This document shows positions 37,089 through 44,577 of a stretch of 64,000 nucleotides of DNA, one piece after another. The DNA is taken from contig NZ_JACHFW010000001.1 of the NCBI RefSeq assembly GCF_014202115.1, positions 434,001-498,000 of the forward strand. The letters run 5' to 3'. Below the pieces are notes generated by a model that worked only from the letters and a program-made list of their open reading frames with translations, was not told the DNA's origin and did not search any database. This DNA is from Catenibacillus scindens (lineage in GTDB: Bacteria; Bacillota; Clostridia; Lachnospirales; Lachnospiraceae). Numbering within the stretch: position 1 is the first letter of the stretch; every line of letters begins with the position of its first letter. Position numbers and translations under genes: made by a program.

Positions 37089-37754
37089 TTATTTTTCCAT
37101 AGTTTCTATCTTTTGTTTTTCTTCTAATCTTCCATTTTGAATCGTATAAACTACATCACATAATAATTCGATATCCTCTTTATTATGACTCGCCAGAAGT
37201 ATAATTTTTCCTTCATTTTTCAAGTCTAAAAATATACGGCGCATATCTTCCACGCCAGCTTCATCTAATCCGTTCATTGGCTCGTCCAAAATAATAATGT
37301 CCGGGTCTTCCATAATAGCCTGAGCTATGCTCAGACGCTGCTTCATTCCTAAAGAATATTTAGCAACCCACTTTTTATTTTCCGGTGAAAGTCCAACTAA
37401 ACGCATTGCATCTTTAACTTTCGACCGATCAATAATATTTCGTATACTTGCAAGATACAACAGGTTCTTTAATCCCGATTCATACCATATAAATCCAGGA
37501 TTTTCAATGATTGCTCCCAACTTTTCGGGAAAATCTATATCTTTCCCGATACACTTACCATTAGCAATAACACTGCCTGAATCAGCACTAAGTAAACCGC
37601 AGATAATTTTAAACAGGACAGATTTTCCAGAACCATTACGACCAATAACACCGTAAATATGACCTCCAACGCATGTAAAAGACACGTTTTCCAATACGGT
37701 TTCACCCTTAAAAGATTTTGAAACACCTTTTACTTTCAAATTATTGTCATTCAT
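37089..37754 (-). CDS. ABC transporter ATP-binding protein (lantibiotic-immunity-like)
   Basis: A 221-residue ATPase with Walker A GRNGSGKSV, signature YSLGMKQRL, Walker B IIILDEPMNGLD and switch His in LLASHN. The short form and the GMKQRL signature are typical of LanF/BcrA-type exporters. It is the last gene of the operon that begins with agrD; its start overlaps the preceding membrane gene (ATGAATGA). It most likely powers the three membrane subunits upstream. Confidence 0.9.
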   Translation of the reverse strand: MNDNNLKVKGVSKSFKGETVLENVSFTCVGGHIYGVIGRNGSGKSVLFKIICGLLSADSGSVIANGKCIGKDIDFPEKLGAIIENPGFIWYESGLKNLLYLASIRNIIDRSKVKDAMRLVGLSPENKKWVAKYSLGMKQRLSIAQAIMEDPDIIILDEPMNGLDEAGVEDMRRIFLDLKNEGKIILLASHNKEDIELLCDVVYTIQNGRLEEKQKIETMEK

Positions 37755-38457
37755 TCATCTTACCTCTTTCTTCAAAGTGCTTTTGCAAGTGATTTCCAAA
37801 TCCCAGAATTAAAAAAATCATAAGAAGCTGCACTACTATAACGAGACCACTATTATATCCGTTCCCTGTATCTGCTATATCACTCCTGACACTCATGCCC
37901 CAAAAAGCAGGAACAATATTGACATTAAAACCGGCTTCTTCCCCAATCACAAAAGAAAAAAATTCTAAAAGAAGCATACTCAGCAATGAAACAACGGATG
38001 AACCACTGAGTATTTTCAACAACAAAATAATACTTACTCCCAGGAAACTGTGAATAGACAGCAATATAACCGATAGCCATCCATATGACAAATGGCTTTT
38101 ATACACACCCGCCCCGATTATAACCATATAAATACACTGTAAAAAAAACAGGCCACATAACAAATGCCAAAACCAGCTCCATTTAGAGTGATAACGAAAA
38201 ATGGTTAATGAACGTGTTCTGAAGCGAACATTAATATAATATCCTGCTACAACCCAGTAAAAAAAATAAATCCAGATCCATTGACTTAACTCAAGAAAAT
38301 TAACACTGCCATTCCCTTTTATTTCGGGAAATTCAATACCTTGAAAAATATTTTGAGAAGATATTCCCAGCCCATATCTGAAAAGCGAAAAAAAAATCAC
38401 ATAGATAATGACCAGTAACCCCCCTAAAACAAAAATGCGCTCTATTTTTCCTTTCAT
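37747..38457 (-). CDS. ABC transporter membrane subunit (third)
   Basis: About 236 residues with six hydrophobic helices (for example VLGGLLVIIYVIFFSLF, IVVQLLMIFLILGF). Start ATG 38457 is preferred over an in-frame GTG at 38469, which has no ribosome site. No conserved motif beyond the ABC-2 topology. It overlaps the ATPase gene and follows another membrane subunit without a gap. Confidence 0.75.
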   Translation of the reverse strand: MKGKIERIFVLGGLLVIIYVIFFSLFRYGLGISSQNIFQGIEFPEIKGNGSVNFLELSQWIWIYFFYWVVAGYYINVRFRTRSLTIFRYHSKWSWFWHLLCGLFFLQCIYMVIIGAGVYKSHLSYGWLSVILLSIHSFLGVSIILLLKILSGSSVVSLLSMLLLEFFSFVIGEEAGFNVNIVPAFWGMSVRSDIADTGNGYNSGLVIVVQLLMIFLILGFGNHLQKHFEERGKMNE

Positions 38458-38458
38458 C

Positions 38459-39304
38459 CTATTTACCACTCACTGAAATTTTAAAATCTGTATGAAAAAC
38501 AGTTATTCGTAATATCATCATAATAATCAATATTGCTATAAAAAACATTCCATAAGAAAAATATAATGGCATTTCTCTGGAATGCCACTGTAAAATCGTA
38601 TTTGCCAAAGGTGAAAATTTAAGTGGGATTCCTAATGAAGTATCACTTATCATAACATACCCTAAAAAATGAATGACAAAGGTAACAATACTCCCGACAA
38701 GTTTTCCATTATTTAAATTAAGCGCAAAAAGTAATAATCCTAAAATCACACTATATAGCATAATCAGCAAAAAGGTATGAATGGCCGCATCTACAGGTAA
38801 ATAATTCTGAAGCAGAGAGGGTTCTGGCAATTCTAATCCATAATCCGACATAGCAATTGGATCATACATCGCCATTCTGTATATAGATCTGCTCCATACA
38901 TTCCCTGAATAAGCGACTGAGGCCACACTGATTACCGAAAACGCAAGTAACACTATGTAATATATCGAAACCTGCATCAAAATATAAAATGTCAGACCCA
39001 AACTCCATCGTTTCCTGGTCGTACGGTAAATTGCTGTCATTGATCTTGATGTTACAAAAGGTGCGTCCGATAAAATAAGAAACAACCCCAGCAACGTAAA
39101 AGTTAGATTGCTCCGGGAATTAAAATATAAAATAAAAGGTTCCAAAAACTGAGCCGGGATATTCATTGTATATTGAATATATCGGTAGCTGTATTGAACA
39201 ATCCCTATCAAGCCTAATATGTATCCCATAATGACTCTCAAAGAAACTATTTCGGTTTTAAATTGTGCCCAGGCAATAATAAAACTTTGTCTTATACCAG
39301 CCAT
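38459..39304 (-). CDS. ABC transporter membrane subunit (second)
   Basis: A 281-residue protein with six hydrophobic helices and a cytosolic N-terminus (AGIRQSFIIAWAQFKTEI) of the ABC-2 permease kind. A large loop lies at about 140-165. Same operon and probably the same transporter as its neighbours. Confidence 0.75.
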   Translation of the reverse strand: MAGIRQSFIIAWAQFKTEIVSLRVIMGYILGLIGIVQYSYRYIQYTMNIPAQFLEPFILYFNSRSNLTFTLLGLFLILSDAPFVTSRSMTAIYRTTRKRWSLGLTFYILMQVSIYYIVLLAFSVISVASVAYSGNVWSRSIYRMAMYDPIAMSDYGLELPEPSLLQNYLPVDAAIHTFLLIMLYSVILGLLLFALNLNNGKLVGSIVTFVIHFLGYVMISDTSLGIPLKFSPLANTILQWHSREMPLYFSYGMFFIAILIIMMILRITVFHTDFKISVSGK

Positions 39305-39388
39305 AAAATGTCACTCTCCATAGAAATACAGGTATAATATGGCATTATATAACGCCACATTATACCTGGTATGTTATTTTATCCATAA

Positions 39389-40162
39389 TCACACATTTAA
39401 TATCCTCTTAAATTTGCGACGCATAAATACTATTATAAATACGATGACAATGAATATATTCACAGTTTGTATAATAAACGGTGCCGCCAAAGGGGTATCT
39501 GCTCCAAAATCTGAGCGCCACAAAACCGCCGGATTCAGATAAACCAAGAAGGATTCTTTTAATAGCATCCATAACGCCTGGTAGATAATAAACGGAACAA
39601 CAAATGTAACATATCGGTTTGAGCATAAAACAGAGATAAGTAAGGCGACTTCCGCCCATAAAAAGCCAAATAAGAAAAACAAAATCAGGCGAAACAGTAA
39701 AACAAGCATACCTCCCCAGATAAACATATAATTTCCCCAAATATGTTCGGTGTATACCTGAGGATACAACTCCGGACTTACGGGCTGCCCTACAATAACA
39801 GCGTACCCGAAGGCAAAAATAAATGGAATAACCATAGAAAGGCCACCGGCAAAGCCAGTAAAAAATATTTTATGTGCCATATATCTTTGATACGTCGTCC
39901 GCATAAATATATACTTCTGGAAACCACTGTTTTTTTCCTCAAGGTAGGAAAAACCATAGGGTAAAACAGGAAATAATGCCGCGAAGGGAACATATCCTGA
40001 CATTGCTAACGGATAAATAGAGATTGTTAAAATATCTGTATTGGAATTTCCAACAACACCGTTTACAATGTACGATCGGAAAAGAATCACCGTACTTATA
40101 ATCACAGAGACTGCCATTCCCCAATTTATAACAGATCTTTTTAAATTCATTTTTAAAAACAT
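39389..40162 (-). CDS. ABC transporter membrane subunit (first)
   Basis: About 257 residues from ATG 40162 (GAGG eight bases upstream; an upstream GTG overlaps the ribosome site). Six helices; the stretch GFSYLEEKNSGFQKYIFMRTT is the cytosolic coupling-type loop seen in ABC-2 and LanEG-like permeases. An 84-base gap separates it from the next subunit. Confidence 0.75.
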   Translation of the reverse strand: MFLKMNLKRSVINWGMAVSVIISTVILFRSYIVNGVVGNSNTDILTISIYPLAMSGYVPFAALFPVLPYGFSYLEEKNSGFQKYIFMRTTYQRYMAHKIFFTGFAGGLSMVIPFIFAFGYAVIVGQPVSPELYPQVYTEHIWGNYMFIWGGMLVLLFRLILFFLFGFLWAEVALLISVLCSNRYVTFVVPFIIYQALWMLLKESFLVYLNPAVLWRSDFGADTPLAAPFIIQTVNIFIVIVFIIVFMRRKFKRILNV

Positions 40163-40185
40163 GATCAGCACCTCTTAATTCTGTT

Positions 40186-41241
40186 TTAAAAATCACTGTT
40201 CATATATTCAAGCGTTCCATTTTGGGCATTAATGGCAAAAACAGAAACATTTTTAAAAAAAACGTCAGAGTAACATTCAAAACTCCACACAGGATAAAAT
40301 CTGTAGCCATTTTCATCTGAATCAATCATATATTTTAATTCAATATCCGAAATAGGCGGAGCATTATCCAGACGCCTTAAACTTTGCTGCTCATACAGCG
40401 ATGTCAACGCTTTCTCGAGATTTTCCCAGGGCATCAAAAAACTTTCTTCCTGATTTTTAACCACGAAATCAGAATGGACACTAAGCAAATTAATTCCATG
40501 TTCCGAAATATCTACACTTCCAGAGCAGTCTACATACGGTTTGGCTCCTGTAATAGCGTTGGAGCAGCACTTAACCCCATTAATTTCATTGACGGTCTCA
40601 AAATTGGCATAGGGATAATCCCCTTCATAATATTTAGCAGATACGATTTCCTGATGAAACCCTAATTCATCCATCATATTCTGCACGTTCAAAGCCAGAT
40701 TTTCTATCCATTGTTTTTGTGCTTCTGTACATTGGTTATAGGATACGGGGACTGCCCGGATACTGAAATATTGATCTAACAAACTATTGCTATACCCATA
40801 ATTATTCAGGCCACTGGCTGTCGATATGGAAAAGGTTTCTACGAAATCCTCTTTTCCTGTAATCTGCCATGTTGTAAAATTATCTTCTGTTTCAGAAGTA
40901 ATATTTTCTCCATTAAATAAAACATGACTTATGACAGATTCTGAAGGCTGCTGCGTTTGTTCCAGGCTCCCCTGCATAATTTCTGCATCAGAAACAGTAA
41001 TATCCGCATCAATTTCTAACGGATATCCCTGTGAAGTAAACGACTGGGTATAATGTTCGGGCAACTGTGCCAAAACCTGCCCTGCGGCCTGGGTATCTGC
41101 TGCGATTGTCTCATCTTCTACAGTATAAATACTATTTTTTGTCGTTGCTTCCGGAGTTGTCTGACATCCTGAGGATATTGCCAACAACATTCCCGTACAA
41201 AACCCGAATATAACCGTTTTCCTTATTCTGCATTTATTCAT
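40186..41241 (-). CDS. Lipoprotein of the agrD operon, unknown family (DUF6034-like)
   Basis: About 351 residues from ATG 41241. The signal sequence ends in the lipobox ISSGC, followed by a Thr/Glu-rich linker. The mature part has mixed alpha/beta character and ends in AINAQNGTLEYMNSDF. I think it resembles DUF6034 proteins of Clostridia but cannot confirm this. It lies between agrD (17 bases upstream) and the LanFEG-like transporter, the position where lantibiotic operons carry an immunity lipoprotein. Confidence 0.65.
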   Translation of the reverse strand: MNKCRIRKTVIFGFCTGMLLAISSGCQTTPEATTKNSIYTVEDETIAADTQAAGQVLAQLPEHYTQSFTSQGYPLEIDADITVSDAEIMQGSLEQTQQPSESVISHVLFNGENITSETEDNFTTWQITGKEDFVETFSISTASGLNNYGYSNSLLDQYFSIRAVPVSYNQCTEAQKQWIENLALNVQNMMDELGFHQEIVSAKYYEGDYPYANFETVNEINGVKCCSNAITGAKPYVDCSGSVDISEHGINLLSVHSDFVVKNQEESFLMPWENLEKALTSLYEQQSLRRLDNAPPISDIELKYMIDSDENGYRFYPVWSFECYSDVFFKNVSVFAINAQNGTLEYMNSDF

Positions 41242-41257
41242 ATCATCACCATTCAAA

Positions 41258-41410
41258 TCACCCTTTTTCCGTTTTCTTTTTCAGTCTCTCAGGGATTTTA
41301 GGTTCATATAATCCTGCCAAAGAACTTGCCAGTGAACTATTCTCTCCCCATTTGATTGCCGCCCTGGCGGCAGCCGCCAGGCACTTACCTGAAATATTTA
41401 TTATCTTCAT
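41258..41410 (-). CDS. agrD: AgrD-like cyclic lactone autoinducer prepeptide
   Basis: A 50-residue peptide starting at ATG 41410 with AGGAGG eight bases upstream. Layout fits AgrD: an amphipathic N-terminal helix (MKIINISGKCLAAAARAAIK), a Ser-rich core ENSSLASSLAGL, and the recognition tail YEPKIPERL followed by lysines. The tail matches the x-[QE]-P-x-x-P-x-x-L pattern of clostridial AgrD. Aligned with the C. perfringens prepeptide, the ring would be the five residues S30-L-A-G-L34, a lactone closed by Ser. An AgrB protease, AgrC-like kinase and AgrA-like regulator are encoded within 3 kb. Ring size is inference. Confidence 0.8.
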   Translation of the reverse strand: MKIINISGKCLAAAARAAIKWGENSSLASSLAGLYEPKIPERLKKKTEKG

Positions 41411-41434
41411 CACATTCACCTCCTCATGTGTACG

Positions 41435-41465
41435 ATTATAACCCCTTTTGCGGTCATCTGTTCAA
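41435..41465 (-). promoter_or_regulatory. Promoter of the agrD operon
   Basis: Minus strand TTGAAC (41465-41460) and TATAAT (41440-41435) with a 19-base spacer. The long spacer fits a promoter that needs an activator. Confidence 0.55.
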
Positions 41466-41491
41466 AAAACTTTTAAATGACGTTTTTTGAC

Positions 41492-41531
41492 GCCTGAACG
41501 CTGTTTTATTTTCCGGCAATAGCGTTCAGGC
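41492..41531. promoter_or_regulatory. Dyad between the divergent agrD and agrC promoters
   Basis: GCCTGAACGCT (41492-41502) and AGCGTTCAGGC (41521-41531) are perfect 11-base arms around 18 bases. Each arm contains AGCGTTCAG, close to the LytTR half-site pattern. It lies upstream of both divergent promoters and may serve the AgrA-like regulator. Confidence 0.5.
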
Positions 41532-41545
41532 AATTTAAACGCTTA

Positions 41546-41574
41546 TTGAAAAATACCGTCGGCTCATTTATAAT
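41546..41574 (+). promoter_or_regulatory. Sigma-A promoter of the AgrC-like gene
   Basis: TTGAAA (41546-41551), 17-base spacer, TATAAT (41569-41574). A near-consensus promoter, so the kinase is probably made constitutively. The 120 bases between it and the start hold no gene. Confidence 0.75.
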
Positions 41575-41694
41575 GATGGCAAACGGACAAAATGTCTTTT
41601 TTGTCGGGTCTCAAAGCCATGCTTGCCTGTGCTTCGCGCTCCCGCATGACCTTTTGTCGCTTGTCTCATCAAATTTAAATGAGGTGATCATCCA

Positions 41695-43005
41695 ATGCTT
41701 TATCCTCTGGCGATTACAGTTTTAACAGCGGTTTTATACATAAGTCCTCTCCTTATACTTCTGCCCTTTAAATTATCCCGCGGCCGGAAGCTTCTCTTAT
41801 TTGCCCTGACATTTTTCTGCCTCTGCCTTTTGAACCGGTTTGATAACTCATGGGTTCTCGTTCTCCTTCTGGCGTTAAGTCTCTATCTGTCGCTCATCGA
41901 CAGCCACCGTATACGCAACATATGCCTGTTGATCATCAGCTATCTGCTCAACGTTGTTTTAAACAATCTGGAATCAACCGTCCTCTGGCTATGCACAGGG
42001 ATCGCCATTGATCAGATGTGGCAGACGCCGCCTTTATATATTGCTTTTTGCTTATTTTCCATTCTGATCACGTGCCTTGCCGCCAGACTCCTTGTATGGC
42101 TTTTTCAAAAATTTCACTTTACCCTGAATTTGTCGCTGCTGTCAAAAAAAATTTTATTTTTCATGATCCTCATGCTGGCACTGGCGCTGATCCTTTTTGT
42201 GATCAATATTGTGGCAGGAGAAAGGATCGGCTATTCGCCAATGGTTGTCACTTTTAACACCTTTGTCTTTGCCGCCTATTTTGTCCTGGCCGCCAGCGCG
42301 GTGGTCTACGCCGTCCGTACCTATCGCCGAGAAGCGGCCATTTCCATGCGCCAGGCTTCCCTGGAATCCATGCAAAAATATACAGAGCAGGTAGAAAATC
42401 TGTACAACAGTATGCGCGCCTTTAAACATGACTACGTCAATATCATAGCCACCATGTACGGATATATTGAAAACAGGGATATCGACGGACTTTCAGAGTA
42501 TTTTACAGAAGAAATCCTGCCCCAGACCCGGCATCTTGCCCCAAAAAACTATCAGTTGGGGCGCCTGTCCAATTTGAAAATCATTGAATTAAAAAGTCTG
42601 ATCACATCGAAGATCATCTATGCTCAGGAAATGAATATTGCCATAACCATTGAAATTGATACGCCTGTCAGCCATGTGCCTGTGGACATTGTGGATCTGG
42701 CCCGAATCCTTGGAATCTTTTTAGACAATGCCATCGAGGCCGCCCTTGAAACAAAAGATCCTTCCCTTTCTTTTATCATTATTGAGGACGCCGATGAGAC
42801 GGCTTTTCGGATCGCCAACAGCTATATTGATAAAAAAATAGATTTAAACCACCTTTCTTCCCCGGAAGTATCCACCAAAGGAAAATACCGGGGGATCGGC
42901 CTTTACAATGTGGCCCAGATCATGACCCGGTATCCTGCTCTCTATCTGGAGACAAGCGCCCAAAATGGACAGTTTATCCAGTTTTTACACATTTACAAAT
43001 CGTAA
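41695..43005 (+). CDS. AgrC-like sensor histidine kinase (GHKL type)
   Basis: A 436-residue receptor kinase. About six transmembrane helices fill residues 1-205, with no large external domain, as in peptide-sensing AgrC. The phospho-His is His245 in FKHDYVNIIATMYGYI, and the GHKL ATPase domain shows GIFLDNAIEAAL and KGKYRGIGLYNV. It diverges from the agrD operon and is followed by agrB on the other strand and the LytTR regulator on the same strand. Peptide recognition is inferred from context. Confidence 0.88.
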   Translation: MLYPLAITVLTAVLYISPLLILLPFKLSRGRKLLLFALTFFCLCLLNRFDNSWVLVLLLALSLYLSLIDSHRIRNICLLIISYLLNVVLNNLESTVLWLCTGIAIDQMWQTPPLYIAFCLFSILITCLAARLLVWLFQKFHFTLNLSLLSKKILFFMILMLALALILFVINIVAGERIGYSPMVVTFNTFVFAAYFVLAASAVVYAVRTYRREAAISMRQASLESMQKYTEQVENLYNSMRAFKHDYVNIIATMYGYIENRDIDGLSEYFTEEILPQTRHLAPKNYQLGRLSNLKIIELKSLITSKIIYAQEMNIAITIEIDTPVSHVPVDIVDLARILGIFLDNAIEAALETKDPSLSFIIIEDADETAFRIANSYIDKKIDLNHLSSPEVSTKGKYRGIGLYNVAQIMTRYPALYLETSAQNGQFIQFLHIYKS

Positions 43006-43009
43006 CCAT

Positions 43010-43483
43010 TCAGTCGTCACGGTGTGCCGGGGGAATAAGGGTTAATGCCTCAACGGCCAGGGCCGCTAAAATAATTTCCCTGATATTCCATGGGTCAATA
43101 AGGGCCAGGATTCCCCAGCAGCAAGCTATCCCCCAGGCGATGGCTTTTTGCTTCTTAAATGTCTCATCCCGGCCGGGCAAAACCCCGGATTTTCTCGGAG
43201 CGCACATAAGGACAAGCAGAAGTACCAGGGCAAAAATGATCACAGATATCCCCATGTTCAGTGAAATGGCCAGGGCCGCCTTTGTCCCAAAGATCATAAT
43301 GGATGTGGTGGCCACTGTACATTTCAGGCTGGTGTTTAAATGAAGTCCTCCCGCCGCGGTCCGAAAGCTGCCAAACACAATGAAAAACAGCAGCACAGGA
43401 ACAAATATATGTAATATTCCGGCAATGGAAAAAATCACAGCCGTCAGCAGACATTGATGGAGGATTCCCTCAAATCCGCCCAT
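43010..43483 (-). CDS. agrB: AgrB-like prepeptide-processing endopeptidase
   Basis: Membrane cysteine protease that cuts and cyclises AgrD. It has 157 residues and four or five helices. The active-site pattern is clear: FRTAAGGLHLNTSLKC with His48 and Cys55. It is shorter than the usual 190-210 residues; about 25 residues of the normal N-terminal amphipathic helix are missing, and a stop lies just upstream, so no longer start exists. It runs antisense between the kinase and regulator genes, four bases past the kinase stop. ATG 43483 has AGGGAAG upstream. Confidence 0.87.
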   Translation of the reverse strand: MGGFEGILHQCLLTAVIFSIAGILHIFVPVLLFFIVFGSFRTAAGGLHLNTSLKCTVATTSIMIFGTKAALAISLNMGISVIIFALVLLLVLMCAPRKSGVLPGRDETFKKQKAIAWGIACCWGILALIDPWNIREIILAALAVEALTLIPPAHRDD

Positions 43484-43509
43484 ATTTCTTCCCTAAACGC
43501 TCCCAAAGC

Positions 43510-43539
43510 CGCGTTTATTCGCCAATTTTTATCGTTTAT
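43510..43539 (+). promoter_or_regulatory. LytTR-type direct repeats before the agrA-like gene
   Basis: CGCGTTTAT (43510-43518) and ATCGTTTAT (43531-43539) start 21 bases apart, the spacing known for AgrA-type regulators. The second repeat starts 41 bases before the -10 box. Confidence 0.55.
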
Positions 43540-43548
43540 TTTTAATTT

Positions 43549-43577
43549 CATTTATACGCATTTGCATAGTGTATACT
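43549..43577 (+). promoter_or_regulatory. Promoter of the agrA-like gene
   Basis: -10 box TATACT at 43572-43577 with a poor -35 (CATTTA at 43549-43554). The weak -35 next to LytTR repeats fits activator dependence. Confidence 0.5.
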
Positions 43578-43627
43578 GTTATCAGAGATAAATGGCAGAC
43601 TGCCATACAGAAAGGGGATTTACAAAA

Positions 43628-44380
43628 ATGCTGAATATTTATATATGTGAAGATAACCCGCGTGAACTGGCCATGATCAAAGAAAAAGCAGAAAATTTCA
43701 TTGCCTTTGAGGAGCTGGATATCCAGCTTGCGGCCGCTTCCCCCGATCCCGATGAAATTTTGAAAAAAGTCCGGGATTCCACCGGCTGCGGCCTTTATTT
43801 TCTTGACATTGATCTGAAAAATGAAAACACCAATGGCTTTCTCCTGGCTCAAAATATCCGCAAGATCGAGCCCCGGTGCTTTATTGTATTTATTACCTCC
43901 CACATCGAATTAAGCTATCTCACTTACCAGTATAAGGTGGAGGCTCTGGACTTTATTATTAAAGACCGCCCGGAAGCTGTAAAAAATAAAATCCATGAAT
44001 GTATCCTTAACGCCTATGAAAAATATACCGGGGGATGGGATACCTACAAAAATGTCTATCAGTTAGCCACGCCCGGCAAACGAAAGATCACCGTCTACTA
44101 TAACGACATTCTGTCCTTTGAGACGTCGCCCATCAACCACAAAATCCAGTTGAAAGCACTCCATCGGGTAATCGAATTTTCCGGAAATCTGTCTGACATC
44201 GAGAAGGAACTCAATGAAAATTTTCTTCGCTGCCACCGCTCAGCCATTGTCAACATCCGCCACATTACAGACGTGGACTATACCCGATGTGTCATTACAT
44301 TAAGCGACGGGACAACCTGCCCGCTGTCCACCCGAAAAAAAGGAGTCCTGAAAAAGATGCTGAAAAATTTCAATTCGTAA
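43628..44380 (+). CDS. AgrA-like response regulator with LytTR domain
   Basis: About 250 residues from ATG 43628 (AAAGGGGATT upstream; an earlier in-frame ATG lacks a site). Receiver domain with ICEDN and phospho-Asp Asp60 in LYFLDIDLKNE; C-terminal LytTR DNA-binding domain with KITVYYNDILSFE, NFLRCHRSAIVNIRHI and STRKKGVLKKML. Expected partner of the AgrC-like kinase. LytTR-type repeats occur before its own gene and before the efflux operon that follows. Confidence 0.92.
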   Translation: MLNIYICEDNPRELAMIKEKAENFIAFEELDIQLAAASPDPDEILKKVRDSTGCGLYFLDIDLKNENTNGFLLAQNIRKIEPRCFIVFITSHIELSYLTYQYKVEALDFIIKDRPEAVKNKIHECILNAYEKYTGGWDTYKNVYQLATPGKRKITVYYNDILSFETSPINHKIQLKALHRVIEFSGNLSDIEKELNENFLRCHRSAIVNIRHITDVDYTRCVITLSDGTTCPLSTRKKGVLKKMLKNFNS

Positions 44381-44414
44381 ATATGCGCCCGCGGGGTGAA
44401 CAGCCGCTTAAACT

Positions 44415-44445
44415 TCCGTTAAGAAAATGTAAGAATTTCGTTGAT
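44415..44445 (+). promoter_or_regulatory. LytTR-type direct repeats before the efflux operon
   Basis: TCCGTTAAG (44415-44423) fits the AgrA/LytTR half-site pattern fully and TTCGTTGAT (44437-44445) fits in eight of nine positions. They start 22 bases apart. The second repeat starts 41 bases before the -10 box, as at the agrA-like gene. Confidence 0.6.
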
Positions 44446-44454
44446 AACCTTAAA

Positions 44455-44483
44455 CAGATTTTTTACTCCATTAATGCTATAAT
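44455..44483 (+). promoter_or_regulatory. Promoter of the efflux operon
   Basis: -10 box TATAAT at 44478-44483 with a poor -35 (CAGATT at 44455-44460). Confidence 0.55.
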
Positions 44484-44507
44484 AAAATCAGCAAAGCTAT
44501 GTGCAGG

Positions 44508-44541
44508 TAACAGTTCAGCCATCAGGGATGACTGAACTGCT
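44508..44541. repeat. Palindromic GTAAC-AGTTCAG element
   Basis: AGTTCAG and CTGAACT arms with inner CATC/GATG, in the untranslated leader of the efflux operon. The GTAAC-n-RTTCAG core recurs at 11,620, 27,551, 43,003 and, inverted, near 55,935. Confidence 0.5.
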
Positions 44542-44577
44542 ACATTCATATCAATCTTTAAGGAGGAACTGTAGAAA

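Noticed and set aside
36792-37754. Complete lantibiotic biosynthesis cluster
   Set aside because: Only immunity-type transporter genes are present; no LanM, LanBC or lantibiotic precursor could be found nearby, and the peptide gene in the operon fits AgrD.
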